Shown here one piece after another: positions 1-8,147 of a DNA stretch of 64,000 nucleotides (position 1 is its first letter; every line of letters begins with the position of its first letter). The stretch lies in NCBI GenBank assembly GCA_009697105.1, contig SIAQ01000004.1:1-64000 (forward strand), written 5' to 3'. Position numbers and translations under genes: made by a program. Source of the stretch: Gemmataceae bacterium (GTDB lineage: Bacteria; Planctomycetota; Planctomycetia; Gemmatales; Gemmataceae). Under the pieces are notes generated by a model that was given only the letters and a program-made list of their open reading frames with translations, was not told the DNA's origin and ran no database searches.

Positions 1-2
1 AA

Positions 3-125
3 TACCTCCGGGCCGCAGTCTATAAAGGTAAGGACGACGGTGTGGAAAACGTTACAAACCAAACTTACAAGCAGGGACACTTAGATCGTCGCCGCATTCG
101 GATGTCACGATGCGGTAAAACTTAA
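3..125 (+). CDS. C-terminal end of an unidentified protein (partial, cut by the window edge)
   Basis: An open frame enters from the left edge and ends at TAA (123-125), giving about 40 residues (YLRAAVYKGKDDG... to ...MSRCGKT). The other two forward frames also stay open for a short distance (stops near 22 and 82), so the evidence is only that this one runs longest and reads as a plausible mixed-charge tail. It cannot be assigned to a family. A half copy of the PAL-F palindrome begins two bases after the stop, as happens after other genes here. Confidence 0.35.
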   Translation, partial: YLRAAVYKGKDDGVENVTNQTYKQGHLDRRRIRMSRCGKT

Positions 126-126
126 G

Positions 127-148
127 GCTGGCGCTCAGGCTCGGACAA
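127..148. repeat. Half copy of the PAL-F palindrome
   Basis: The sequence GCTGGCGCTCAGGCTCGG followed by ACAA matches the right arm of the complete PAL-F hairpin at 36676-36732. No left arm is present, so this copy cannot form the long stem. It lies between the convergent partial gene and the hydrolase gene. Confidence 0.7.
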
Positions 149-164
149 TTGACCTATGCGACAC

Positions 165-1007
165 TCACACGCCGCAGAACGAGTGAACGCGTTGAGCAAC
201 CAGATCGGGTTTGGTGACGAACGCCAAATGGCCGGCGTCAGGCAAGCGGTGAACCTTTGCTTTGGGTAAACCACGAACCAGTGCGTCGAGACTCGTCGCA
301 GAGACGAAGACATCGCGATCACCGGACAGGATCATGGTCGGGGCCTTGATGCGGTGGAGATCGGATTGCAGGTCGAGGCCTTCGATCAACCGGAAACGAT
401 GGGCCATCACGCTCTGGTCGGTCTGCCAAACCTGACGAATGATGAAGTCACGTAAGACATCCTGTTTTTGGCGCCCGCCAAACAAAAGATTGAAGAACTG
501 ATTGACGAACGGGCTATCATTGGGCAATGGAAAGCGCGACAAGACCGTACCCGCGATCTGATGAATCAGCCCGCTTTCGTAAAGTGCACCTACACCTTGC
601 ACGATCAGCCGGCCAACGCGGTACGGGTAGCGGATCGCGAACTTGAGCGCGATAACGCCACCGAACGAGACGCCCATAAGCGTTGGTTGTTCGAGCTTCA
701 GCTTGTCGAAAAGTTCCGCAAGATCATCGACGAGATCATCCAGATCGAACGGATGGCGAAGAATAAAGCAATCGTTCTCACCACGTAGCTGATAGGCGAA
801 CACACGACACCGCTCTGCAATTCGTTTTGCGAGAGGATCCAACAGGCCAATCCCACCGGCAAGACCAGGGACCATGACAATCGGGCTGCCCTGACCGAGC
901 GAGCTTAATTCCGAGGTATATTGGTCAAAATGAACTACTTGCGAGTTATGGGAGAGAAGCCCATAGTCGCCGTTCATTGTCGTTGACCAAGATTCTGTAG
1001 CTTTCAC
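165..1007 (-). CDS. Alpha/beta hydrolase
   Basis: A 280-residue single-domain alpha/beta hydrolase, probably cytoplasmic because no signal peptide is seen. The nucleophile elbow GVSFGG places the serine near residue 114. The acid is in SGDRD (about 230-232) and the catalytic histidine in DAGHLAF (about 260). HG-type oxyanion sequence is replaced by VPGLAGG near residue 46. The start is GTG at 1007, with AGGA seven bases upstream. The family includes esterases, haloperoxidase-like enzymes and C-C hydrolases, and nothing here identifies the substrate. It is divergent from the sigma-54 activator at 1376, so the gap of about 370 bp carries both promoters. Family assignment is firm; function is open. 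Confidence 0.88.
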   Translation of the reverse strand: MKATESWSTTMNGDYGLLSHNSQVVHFDQYTSELSSLGQGSPIVMVPGLAGGIGLLDPLAKRIAERCRVFAYQLRGENDCFILRHPFDLDDLVDDLAELFDKLKLEQPTLMGVSFGGVIALKFAIRYPYRVGRLIVQGVGALYESGLIHQIAGTVLSRFPLPNDSPFVNQFFNLLFGGRQKQDVLRDFIIRQVWQTDQSVMAHRFRLIEGLDLQSDLHRIKAPTMILSGDRDVFVSATSLDALVRGLPKAKVHRLPDAGHLAFVTKPDLVAQRVHSFCGV

Positions 1008-1127
1008 ATGAACATCCTAAAAAAAGGTAGGATTAATGAGAGCAATAATCATACCAATCCTGATAATCGGCTTTTCTTTTGCCTTTTTTCGCCCATAATG
1101 ATAACGAAGCGCTCAATATTGGCGAAT

Positions 1128-1141
1128 TTTCGTTAACGAAA
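1128..1141. promoter_or_regulatory. 14-bp perfect palindrome, possible operator
   Basis: TTTCGTTAACGAAA is a perfect palindrome in the divergent gap between the hydrolase and the sigma-54 activator. It shares the TTCGT/ACGAA half-site with the larger palindrome at 1308-1340. A further single half-site TTCGTCA lies at 1191-1197. Fis-type activators bind dyads upstream of sigma-54 promoters, so it may be a binding site; that is inference. Confidence 0.45.
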
Positions 1142-1307
1142 TCACGCAATCGCTAGCTGTCGAAAACTCGCTAACATGGCGTCGTTATTTTTCGTCAATC
1201 GTTTTTTCGCAAAATACCCTGGTTGGGCGAGCGCCATTGCACGGGACATAATTCGCGTACCTGTTTTTCCGATTTCCCCCAAAGTGTGACGAAAGGTGCC
1301 GAAGATT

Positions 1308-1340
1308 GTCGAAAAGTGACGAATTTTCGTCATTTTCGAC
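1308..1340. promoter_or_regulatory. Extended dyad just upstream of the sigma-54 activator gene
   Basis: The core TGACGAA-TT-TTCGTCA is flanked by GTCGAAAA on the left and TTTTCGAC on the right, so 15-bp arms are complementary with one extra G in the left arm. It sits 35 bp before the ATG at 1376. Related single motifs lie at 1287 (TGACGAAA) and 1159 (GTCGAAAA). Its proximity to the gene suggests repression or autoregulation by the encoded Fis-type DNA-binding domain. A terminator or mRNA leader hairpin is the alternative. Confidence 0.5.
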
Positions 1341-1375
1341 TTTTGCAATAGCAGAAGGACACCAGGCAAAATACC

Positions 1376-4300
1376 ATGAATAGATTTTTGCGAGAGCACA
1401 CTCGTTTGGAGTTCGCGTTGATGATGGCGCTAGCCATCGTCATCGTTGGTTATGGCACGTTTGTGCTGTTTTTCGTCAGTTCCACCTATCAAATCGGCAT
1501 TCGCAGTGCGTTGACTCCCAATATTCAGGGCACACCCACCCGATATTTAGCGAATCGAAGCACGGGCGAACCGCAGTCGGGCGATGCGGTTGAACACGTG
1601 GGCAATGAGCCCAACATCCGCACGTGGTCTGATATGCTTCGTTCGCCGGGCAATCTGGAGCGAAAGATCGCTCGCGGGGAGACCGATCCTTCGTGGTATT
1701 ACTTCGACGAGGACGAGGACCGTCATTACATTGCCGTCGCCTGCACGCGCCCCGATGGCACGGGCGGCTACACCCTGTGGTGCGAACTTTATCGCTATCC
1801 GCTTGAGGAAATGGTCCCCTCGCTGATTTGGCTGTTCTTAAAGACTGCGCTCTTCGTCATCGGTTTCGCCGTCTATTGGAAGCGTCCGGATGATCTATCT
1901 GCTCGGCGGTTCTACATCGTCTGCGTCGTCACGCTGGGGGCGTATATTGGAGGATACCACTGGTCGTACATTGCTGTCAATCCGATCCTGTTGATTGGGT
2001 TTATGACCTGCGGGGTGCTCTTGCCGGTTGTGAATCTGCATTTTTATTTGACGTTCCCGCGCCCGCATGGATTGCTGGCGAAATACCCGAGGCGAACGCT
2101 TGCGGGGATCTATGGCATTGCTGGGATTAACCTGGCGGTGCTGTTTGTTTTGTACGCCGGTGTGCGTTTCTCTGACCCTGGCGCACCGGTGAGGCAGTAT
2201 CTGCTGTGGGCGATCTATGGTACATTCGGGCTTGCCTTACTCTGGTACCTCGCCTGCATCGCGTCGTTGGTGCATGGTTTGGGCACGGTTCAGAACACGA
2301 TGGAACGCAATCAGGTGAAGTGCATCCTGGTTGGCGTGTTTTTCTCGCTGTTTCCGATCGCACCGTCGCTGTACATCGTCGTGGCGTCGCCGGAACGCTT
2401 TGTCGAAGGCGCCGTCACCTGGCCGATGTTCGGCGCCTCGCTAATGGTGACGGTGGCGTTCGCCGTCGGCATGACGCGCTATCGGCTCATGGAGCTCGAC
2501 AAAATCGTCAATTCGGGCATGGGCTACGTCCTGGTCACGGTGCTGGCGGGTTTGCTGTATTATGCCGTGGTTTTCGTCGGCGCCCTTTTCTATAGCCGAT
2601 TTGTGTCAGGTCCGACCCTGCCAGCGGCGTTGGCGGTGAGCACAACGGCATTGATTTTCGTGCTGATTCTCGACACGGCGCGCAGCCGAATCCAACGCGT
2701 GCTCGATCGGCGCATTTCGCGAAGCAAGTCGCAGATTGATCAAACGCTACAGCAGATGAGCCAGGCGGTATCGCAGCTGGTCGATCCGCCGGTTCTGGCC
2801 CAGCGCCTGTTAGTAACGGTCGGCGAGACCTTGGGAGCGATACGCGGCTCGATCTACCTGCGCGACGATCCACCGACGAGTTTCCGGCTTGCCGCCAAGC
2901 TTGACGAATCCGCACCCGCGCCGGCTTCCCTGTCCTCGGAAAACCCACTCGTCGAAGCGATGCGTAACGGCCTGGGCTTCGATGGGTCGGCAACTTCGGA
3001 TGGCCCGCTGTCGGCGGCGCAACGCCAATTGTCCGAACTCGGCGCGGAAGTGGCCCAGCCGTTGATGAGTGACGGAAAGTTGGTCGCGTTTCTGATGCTC
3101 GGCCCGAAGGATACGCCATTTCGGCCCGAAGATTGGAACCTGCTGTCGGCCTTCGCGCGAATCACGATTGTCGCTCTGGAAAGCGCCGCCAAACATCGCA
3201 CCATCGAGCAGTTGAACCAAGAATTGCAAACCAAGGTCGCAAAGATCGGCGAACAGCAACGCCGAATCGTGGCATTACAGACACAGCTGCGCGGTCGTTC
3301 GGGCGTCGCGACCGTTCCGCCGACCGCGCGGACCGAGGCGGGCGAGCGACCGACCGTTCTCCCGGCACCGGCCTCGGAGCGGACGCCCCGCGGTGCCGAT
3401 CCGATCGCCCCGACGCCTGACGCGGGCGGAATCGTGGGTTCCAGTCCCGTGGTCAGGCAATTACTGACGCTGGTGCGCAAGGTCGCCGTCACCGATGCCG
3501 TAGTTCTGCTTCGCGGTGAGAGCGGGACAGGCAAAGAGTTGCTTGCCCGCGCCGTGCATGAAACCAGCGCCCGCGCCGCCCAGCCGTATGTAAAGGTCCA
3601 CTGTGCCGCGCTGTCCGCGAATCTACTCGAGAGCGAATTGTTTGGCCACGTCAAAGGCGCGTTCACCGGCGCCCTGCGCGACAAGGTTGGGCGATTTGAA
3701 CTCGCCGACCGCGGGACGCTGTTCCTCGACGAAATCGGCGATATCAGCCTCGATGTGCAAACAAAGCTCCTGCGCGTGATTCAGGAAAAGACCATCGAAC
3801 GCGTCGGTTCCAGCGATACGCTTGGCGTGAACGTGCGCATCATCGCAGCGACGCATCAGAACCTTGAAGTGTTGATTCGGCAGGGCCGATTCCGCGAAGA
3901 TCTGTTCTATCGGCTCAACGTCTTCCCGATCATCGTGCCGCCGTTGCGCGATCGCGTTGAGGACTTGCCCGAGTTGGCGTTGTTCTTCGTGCAGCGTTCG
4001 GCGCAGCGCATGGGCAAGAGAATTCGCCAAATCGACGACGATGTCCTTATGCTGCTCAAATCGCAACGCTGGCCGGGCAACGTGAGGCAGCTGGAGAACG
4101 CCATCGAGCGTGCGGTCGTGTTGGCGGAGAAAGAGACGCTGACCATCACGGATATGCCGCCGGAATTTTTGCTAGCCCCGACGGACGTGGACGAGACCTT
4201 CGCGCCAGCGTCGGAAGCCGATCCGATGCTGGCAGCGGACTTTCGCGCCGACCGCGATCGGTGTGAACGCGATCAATTGGCGCGAGCTTTGACGACGGCC

Positions 4301-4390
4301 AACGGCAACAAGTCCGAAGCGGCGCGCATCCTCGGCATCGCCCGCTCCACGTTCGTGAGCCGAATGAAAAAGCTCGGTGTTCCCGAATAA
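1376..4390 (+). CDS. Membrane-anchored sigma-54-dependent transcriptional activator (TM-GAF-AAA+-Fis)
   Basis: A 1004-residue one-component regulator. Residues 14-36 form a first membrane helix, 40-145 a probable extracytoplasmic segment, and 147-435 roughly nine more helices. A GAF-like domain follows (about 465-605), then a coiled coil (608-640) and a Pro/Ala-rich linker. The sigma-54 interaction AAA+ domain starts near 687, with Walker A GESGTGKE (714-721), the sigma-54 contact loop GAFTGA (761-766) and Walker [10 protein letters not shown] (781-789). A Fis-type helix-turn-helix ends the protein ([16 protein letters not shown]). There is no receiver domain, so the signal is probably sensed through the membrane or GAF part. 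The arrangement recalls the PrsK kinase sensor module fused directly to an activator. Palindromes at 1128 and 1308 may be its targets. Confidence 0.92.
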   Translation: MNRFLREHTRLEFALMMALAIVIVGYGTFVLFFVSSTYQIGIRSALTPNIQGTPTRYLANRSTGEPQSGDAVEHVGNEPNIRTWSDMLRSPGNLERKIARGETDPSWYYFDEDEDRHYIAVACTRPDGTGGYTLWCELYRYPLEEMVPSLIWLFLKTALFVIGFAVYWKRPDDLSARRFYIVCVVTLGAYIGGYHWSYIAVNPILLIGFMTCGVLLPVVNLHFYLTFPRPHGLLAKYPRRTLAGIYGIAGINLAVLFVLYAGVRFSDPGAPVRQYLLWAIYGTFGLALLWYLACIASLVHGLGTVQNTMERNQVKCILVGVFFSLFPIAPSLYIVVASPERFVEGAVTWPMFGASLMVTVAFAVGMTRYRLMELDKIVNSGMGYVLVTVLAGLLYYAVVFVGALFYSRFVSGPTLPAALAVSTTALIFVLILDTARSRIQRVLDRRISRSKSQIDQTLQQMSQAVSQLVDPPVLAQRLLVTVGETLGAIRGSIYLRDDPPTSFRLAAKLDESAPAPASLSSENPLVEAMRNGLGFDGSATSDGPLSAAQRQLSELGAEVAQPLMSDGKLVAFLMLGPKDTPFRPEDWNLLSAFARITIVALESAAKHRTIEQLNQELQTKVAKIGEQQRRIVALQTQLRGRSGVATVPPTARTEAGERPTVLPAPASERTPRGADPIAPTPDAGGIVGSSPVVRQLLTLVRKVAVTDAVVLLRGESGTGKELLARAVHETSARAAQPYVKVHCAALSANLLESELFGHVKGAFTGALRDKVGRFELADRGTLFLDEIGDISLDVQTKLLRVIQEKTIERVGSSDTLGVNVRIIAATHQNLEVLIRQGRFREDLFYRLNVFPIIVPPLRDRVEDLPELALFFVQRSAQRMGKRIRQIDDDVLMLLKSQRWPGNVRQLENAIERAVVLAEKETLTITDMPPEFLLAPTDVDETFAPASEADPMLAADFRADRDRCERDQLARALTTANGNKSEAARILGIARSTFVSRMKKLGVPE

Positions 4391-4455
4391 CGCCCGAACT
4401 CGTATCTTCAACAACGGCGGGGTGCCGCGCCTATTTGTTTATACGGGCGCAGGTT

Positions 4456-4536
4456 CGGCGAGCCTGGCCGCGTAAGCGGCAGGTTGAACTGACGACGGCT
4501 CGTGTCAACCTGCCGCTTACGCGGCTAGGCTCGCCG
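4456..4536. repeat. PAL-A inverted repeat
   Basis: Arms of 32 bp (4456-4487 and 4505-4536) are complementary with one mismatch around a 17-nt loop. The left arm starts CGGCGAGCCTGGCCGCG and ends GGCAGGTTGA. It lies between the activator and the transketolase subunit gene. The second copy is at 35581-35658, where the middle of the stem has changed from GGCCGCGTAAGCGGC to AGCTCCGTAAGGAGC on both sides. Confidence 0.9.
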
Positions 4537-4580
4537 CGCGACGACTACCTCCATCGGATTCCTTTTCAGGAGCTACGAAC

Positions 4581-5408
4581 GTGACCGTGCGACTTAGTTT
4601 GCCCGATTTGCTGGCCAAGGCCAAAGTGATTCGCCGACATATCGTCATGAGCACGACGGCGGCGGCCTCGGGCCATCCCACGAGTTCGATGTCGGCGACC
4701 GATATCGTCACCGCGCTCTATTTCGGCGGCGTGATGCGCTACGACGCGAAGAACCCCACCGCACCGGGACGCGACAAATTTATCCTGTCCAAAGGCCACG
4801 CCGCTCCGTTGCTGTACGCCATCCTCGCGGAAGCGGGCTATTTCTCGACCGATATGCTGCCGACCTTACGCAAAATCGGCAGCCCGCTTGAAGGCCATCC
4901 CAATTACCGTAGGTTGCCCGGCGTTGAGGCATCCACCGGTTCGCTTGGCCAGGGCCTCTCGATCGGCGTCGGTGCCGCGCTTGCCGCCAAGCTCGACAAT
5001 TTCGACGCCCGCACCTACGTCCTCACGGGCGATGGCGAAGTCGCCGAAGGCCAAATCTGGGAAGCCGTCATGTCCGCCGCCAAATACAGGCTCGACAATC
5101 TCGTCTGCATCGTCGATCAGAACGGCTTCCAGCAAACCGGCGCCACCACCGACGTGCTCGACCTGCGACCTCTGGTCCCGAAATTCGAGGCCTTTGGCTG
5201 GTTCGCCCAGGAGATCAACGGCCACGACGTGAACGAGATCCTCATCGCCTTCGACAAGGCCAAACATATCAAGGGCAAACCTAGCGCGATCGTTTGCCGA
5301 ACGGTTAAAGGCTACCCGATCCACCAGATGCTCGCCAGCGATCCGAACCATCACGGCAAGCCGCTGACGAAAGACGAAGCGGTACAGGCGTACGCGATTA
5401 TTGGATAG
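4581..5408 (+). CDS. Transketolase, N-terminal (thiamine diphosphate-binding) subunit
   Basis: A 275-residue protein equal to the first domain of transketolase, which moves two-carbon units between sugar phosphates in the non-oxidative pentose phosphate pathway. It shows the diphosphate/Mg-binding region GDGEVAEGQIWEA with the following DQNGFQQ, and the conserved SKGHAAPLLYA and GSLGQGLSIGVG segments. The start is GTG at 4581 with AGGAG seven bases upstream. The C-terminal half is encoded separately at 6644, a split form known in archaea and many bacteria. The two halves are not adjacent here: a membrane protein gene and a PAL-B repeat lie between them. Confidence 0.93.
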   Translation: MTVRLSLPDLLAKAKVIRRHIVMSTTAAASGHPTSSMSATDIVTALYFGGVMRYDAKNPTAPGRDKFILSKGHAAPLLYAILAEAGYFSTDMLPTLRKIGSPLEGHPNYRRLPGVEASTGSLGQGLSIGVGAALAAKLDNFDARTYVLTGDGEVAEGQIWEAVMSAAKYRLDNLVCIVDQNGFQQTGATTDVLDLRPLVPKFEAFGWFAQEINGHDVNEILIAFDKAKHIKGKPSAIVCRTVKGYPIHQMLASDPNHHGKPLTKDEAVQAYAIIG

Positions 5409-5413
5409 TGCAT

Positions 5414-5499
5414 GCAAGCCCAGGGGTGAGGTACTCCGAACCCCTGGGATCATAATCGCGTGATCCCAGGGGTTCGGAGTACCTCACCCCTGGGCTTGC
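5414..5499. repeat. PAL-B inverted repeat (perfect 39-bp arms)
   Basis: Arms 5414-5452 and 5461-5499 are perfectly complementary around an 8-nt loop. Each arm is itself a hairpin: CCCAGGGGT, then GAGGTACTCCGA, then ACCCCTGGG. The DNA can therefore form either one long stem or two short hairpins. The copy sits six bases after the transketolase stop. An open frame entering the next gene runs through the right arm, but no ribosome binding site supports starting there. Confidence 0.95.
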
Positions 5500-5525
5500 T
5501 AAGTAATCCATTTTGGACTCGTTCC

Positions 5526-6572
5526 ATGAATCCCTGCGTCGTCTGTCCGGTCGGTCATCCCGTTGTGGTGCATCCGAGTAGGCTCGGGTCCGAAGTCGCC
5601 TGCCCGCGCTGCCTCGAATTTTTCCTCGCCGAAATACCGCGCATGGACGCCGAGTTCGCCAGCAAGGACACCGGCAAACGTCCCGCGAAAAAAAAACCCG
5701 ATGATGATGACGAAGAGGAAGACGAAAAGCCGCGAAAAAAAAAGCCGGCCAAACCGGCCAAGGAAACCAAAGACGACAAGAAGAAACCGGCGGCCAAAAA
5801 GAAGCAGAAGGAAGAAGACGAAGAAGACGAGGACGACGAGGACGACGAGGAAGCCGACCCGGAGGATGACATCTCCTGGAGCGCTCGCAAGTACGGGCTG
5901 AAAACGTGTCATAGCGGGCTGGCAATCGTCAACTTTGGCTACTTTGGGCTGATCGCGCTCTACGTTCTCACCCTACTAGGTGTCAGCCTAGCGTCGTCAG
6001 GCATCGGAATGGGCAACATGGTTGTGAAATTCGGTGGCTTGGCGACTGCCCATATCGCGCTGGCCCTGTTCGTCGTCGGCATGTTCATGAACATCCGCGT
6101 TCCCGCCAAAGCCGAGGCGGGCGTCGGTCTGTATTCCTCGATCGCCCTGGGGTTGTTCACGTTCTTTGTCGCCATCATCATGATCGTCGCCAACACGGGA
6201 GCTTTCTTTGAAGATTCCGCACGAACGGAACGCTTCGTCGGACTCCTGTTCGGCGCCCTGGTCCTTTGTTACTTGGCCACCTGGATGGCGATGATGGGGT
6301 ACATGTGCAGCGTGCTTGCCTTCATGCGCATGGCCAACGACGCCAGCGCACCGATCACGAATGGGGTCTTCGGGTCGCTTCCGTTCGTTGGCATGCTCGC
6401 GCTTCATTTCTTCGGCGGAGCACTGCGATCGGGAATCGGCGATTTCATGAATTGGGTCATTATCGGCATCAGCGTGGCAATGAGCGGTTATGGGATTTAC
6501 ATGATGGTGCTCCAGCTCATGCTCACTGCCAAACTCCGCGCCAAGATTTGGGATCACATCGTCTGGGAATGA
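5526..6572 (+). CDS. Zinc-ribbon membrane protein with a charged linker, unknown function
   Basis: A 348-residue protein. The N-terminus carries a CxxC-x18-CxxC pair (Cys 4, 7, 26 and 29), typical of the short zinc ribbons found in planctomycete membrane proteins. Residues 48-113 are a low-complexity run of Lys/Pro and Asp/Glu blocks. From about 130 onward there are six predicted membrane helices. The longer frame begins inside PAL-B at 5460; the ATG at 5526 was chosen because the ribbon starts there. The gene lies between the two transketolase halves on the same strand. No enzyme motif is visible, and co-transcription with transketolase does not by itself assign a role. Confidence 0.8.
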   Translation: MNPCVVCPVGHPVVVHPSRLGSEVACPRCLEFFLAEIPRMDAEFASKDTGKRPAKKKPDDDDEEEDEKPRKKKPAKPAKETKDDKKKPAAKKKQKEEDEEDEDDEDDEEADPEDDISWSARKYGLKTCHSGLAIVNFGYFGLIALYVLTLLGVSLASSGIGMGNMVVKFGGLATAHIALALFVVGMFMNIRVPAKAEAGVGLYSSIALGLFTFFVAIIMIVANTGAFFEDSARTERFVGLLFGALVLCYLATWMAMMGYMCSVLAFMRMANDASAPITNGVFGSLPFVGMLALHFFGGALRSGIGDFMNWVIIGISVAMSGYGIYMMVLQLMLTAKLRAKIWDHIVWE

Positions 6573-6643
6573 ACGGCTCGTTTTTCATTTTCCCGAACAT
6601 ACAATAGATGCGATAATTCGGATTTAATTTAGGAACCGTGCTC

Positions 6644-7570
6644 ATGAAACTCGGCAAAGCAACACGCGAAGCATTCGGCCTGGCCCTCGCCCAACTCGGC
6701 GAAACCAATCCCGACATCGTCGTCGTCGATGGCGACGTCGGTAACTCGACCCGCACCGAACTCTTCGGGAAAAAATTCCCCACGCGATTCTTCAACGTCG
6801 GCATCGCCGAGTCGAACCTCGTCAGCGTTGCCGCCGGCCTGGCGTCGTCAGGCAAGCGGGCCTGGCTTGCCAGCTTTGCCGCGTTTGTGATGTGCAACGC
6901 CTACGATCAGCTGCGCATGTCGGTCGCGTTTCCGTGTCTCGACGTGAAAGTCGTTGGCACGCACGCCGGCATCTCGATCGGCGAAGACGGCCCGTCGCAA
7001 ATGGGCATCGAAGATGTCGGCCTGGCCTGCTCACTGCCGAACTTCACCGTTATCGTACCCGCTGACGAACCGTCCACCTTCAGGGCGATCGAAGCCTTGA
7101 ACAAGATGCACACGCCGGCCTATCTTCGTGCCGGTCGGCCTAATGTGCCGATTGTTTACGAAGGCGACTTTGAATTTCAGATCGGCAAGGCGAACCAGCT
7201 CCGCGCGGGCAGCGACTTGACGATCATCGCTTATGGTTTGATGATTGGCCCAGCCTTGCAAGCAGCGGAAGAGTTGGCGAAAACCGGCGTGCAGGCGCGG
7301 GTGCTCGACATGCACACGATCAAGCCACTCGATCACGCCGCTGTCCTCGCCGCCGCCAAGGAGACAGGCCGAATCGTCGTCGCGGAGGAGCATCTGCTAC
7401 ACGGCGGCCTGGGCAGCGCAGTGGCGATGTCGGTGGTCCGCCAGCATCCTGTGCCGATGCGTTTCGTCGGCATCAACGACACCTTCGCCGAGTCAGGCAA
7501 ACCGGACGAATTGCTCGCGAAGTACGGCCTGACCGCCGCGGATATCGTGAAGGCGGCGAAGGCGTTCTAA
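6644..7570 (+). CDS. Transketolase, C-terminal subunit
   Basis: A 308-residue protein corresponding to the pyrimidine-binding and C-terminal domains of transketolase, the partner of the protein encoded at 4581. The family segment DGDVGNSTRTELF, the active-site glutamate region FNVGIAESNLVSVAAGLA and the SIGEDGPSQMGIED segment are present. The ATG at 6644 is preceded by AGGA (6631-6634) at nine bases; a GTG at 6638 in the same frame is too close to that site. The two subunits should form the active enzyme together. The PAL-E palindrome begins four bases after the stop. Confidence 0.93.
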   Translation: MKLGKATREAFGLALAQLGETNPDIVVVDGDVGNSTRTELFGKKFPTRFFNVGIAESNLVSVAAGLASSGKRAWLASFAAFVMCNAYDQLRMSVAFPCLDVKVVGTHAGISIGEDGPSQMGIEDVGLACSLPNFTVIVPADEPSTFRAIEALNKMHTPAYLRAGRPNVPIVYEGDFEFQIGKANQLRAGSDLTIIAYGLMIGPALQAAEELAKTGVQARVLDMHTIKPLDHAAVLAAAKETGRIVVAEEHLLHGGLGSAVAMSVVRQHPVPMRFVGINDTFAESGKPDELLAKYGLTAADIVKAAKAF

Positions 7571-7573
7571 TCC

Positions 7574-7653
7574 GTTTAGCCGCTCGCCTTCGACGAGCGC
7601 GATGCCGCGCCAACAACGACACGTTCGCGCTCGCCAAAGGCGAGCGGCTAAAC
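7574..7653. repeat. PAL-E inverted repeat
   Basis: Arms 7574-7600 (GTTTAGCCGCTCGCC...) and 7627-7653 (...GGCGAGCGGCTAAAC) pair with a few mismatches. Each arm also holds a smaller dyad of the type CGCTCGCC-TTTG-GGCGAGCG. The repeat fills the gap between convergent transketolase and response regulator genes, where a bidirectional terminator would be expected. Other copies are at 32199 and 50117. Confidence 0.88.
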
Positions 7654-7655
7654 AA

Positions 7656-8147
7656 TCACGCCCCTTTCCGTAGCCGATCCACTTCTTGCTCCAGCGCCGT
7701 GATGCGCTCGCGCAACAGGTACAACTCGCTACGCAGCTTCTCCATCATATCCGCGTTCTCGACGAGCCGATCGTACTCGGCAGCGGCCTCGCGCACGGCC
7801 TGTTCGAGGTCGTCCGGCTGCCAGGGTTTCTTGAGAAACTTGAAGATATGCCCCTGGTTGATCGCCGAGATGACCGAATCGAGATCGGCATAGCCCGTGA
7901 ACAGAATGCGGATCGCCTGCGGATGGCGGGCGTGAATCGAGCGCAGCAACTCGATGCCGGTCATCTTCGGCATGCGTTGATCGGTCATGATGATGTGCAC
8001 TTCGTTTTCGCGCATCAGCTTCAGGCCGTCGTCAGCATTGCGAGCACGCAGGACGACGAACTCGCGCCGCAGCAGATTGTGTACCGAGTCGCCGACGTCC
8101 GGTTCGTCATCGACCACCAAGAGCGTGTATTTCTTCATCGCTGTCAT
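7656..8147 (-). CDS. Response regulator: receiver domain with C-terminal coiled coil
   Basis: A 163-residue regulator with a CheY-like receiver (about 7-125). The acidic pocket is VVDDEPD (11-17), the phosphorylation site is Asp56 in MTDQRMP, and the conserved lysine is in FLKKPW (about 105). The receiver resembles those of HupR/RpfG-type regulators (GYADLDSVISAINQGHIFKFL). Instead of an output domain there is a heptad-rich tail (about 126-160). The first four bases of the gene overlap the end of the kinase gene as ATGA, so the two form an operon and are probable partners. Output is most likely by protein interaction; that is inference. Confidence 0.92.
   Translation of the reverse strand: MTAMKKYTLLVVDDEPDVGDSVHNLLRREFVVLRARNADDGLKLMRENEVHIIMTDQRMPKMTGIELLRSIHARHPQAIRILFTGYADLDSVISAINQGHIFKFLKKPWQPDDLEQAVREAAAEYDRLVENADMMEKLRSELYLLRERITALEQEVDRLRKGA

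Noticed and set aside
1221-1242. Possible sigma-54 promoter before the activator gene
   Set aside because: GGTTGGGCGAGCGCCATTGC has GG and GC elements, but the spacing is one base too long for the strict -24/-12 arrangement.
5460-5525. N-terminal extension MIPGVRSTSPLGL of the membrane protein
   Set aside because: It is encoded by the right arm of a PAL-B repeat and has no ribosome binding site. The zinc ribbon starts at 5526.
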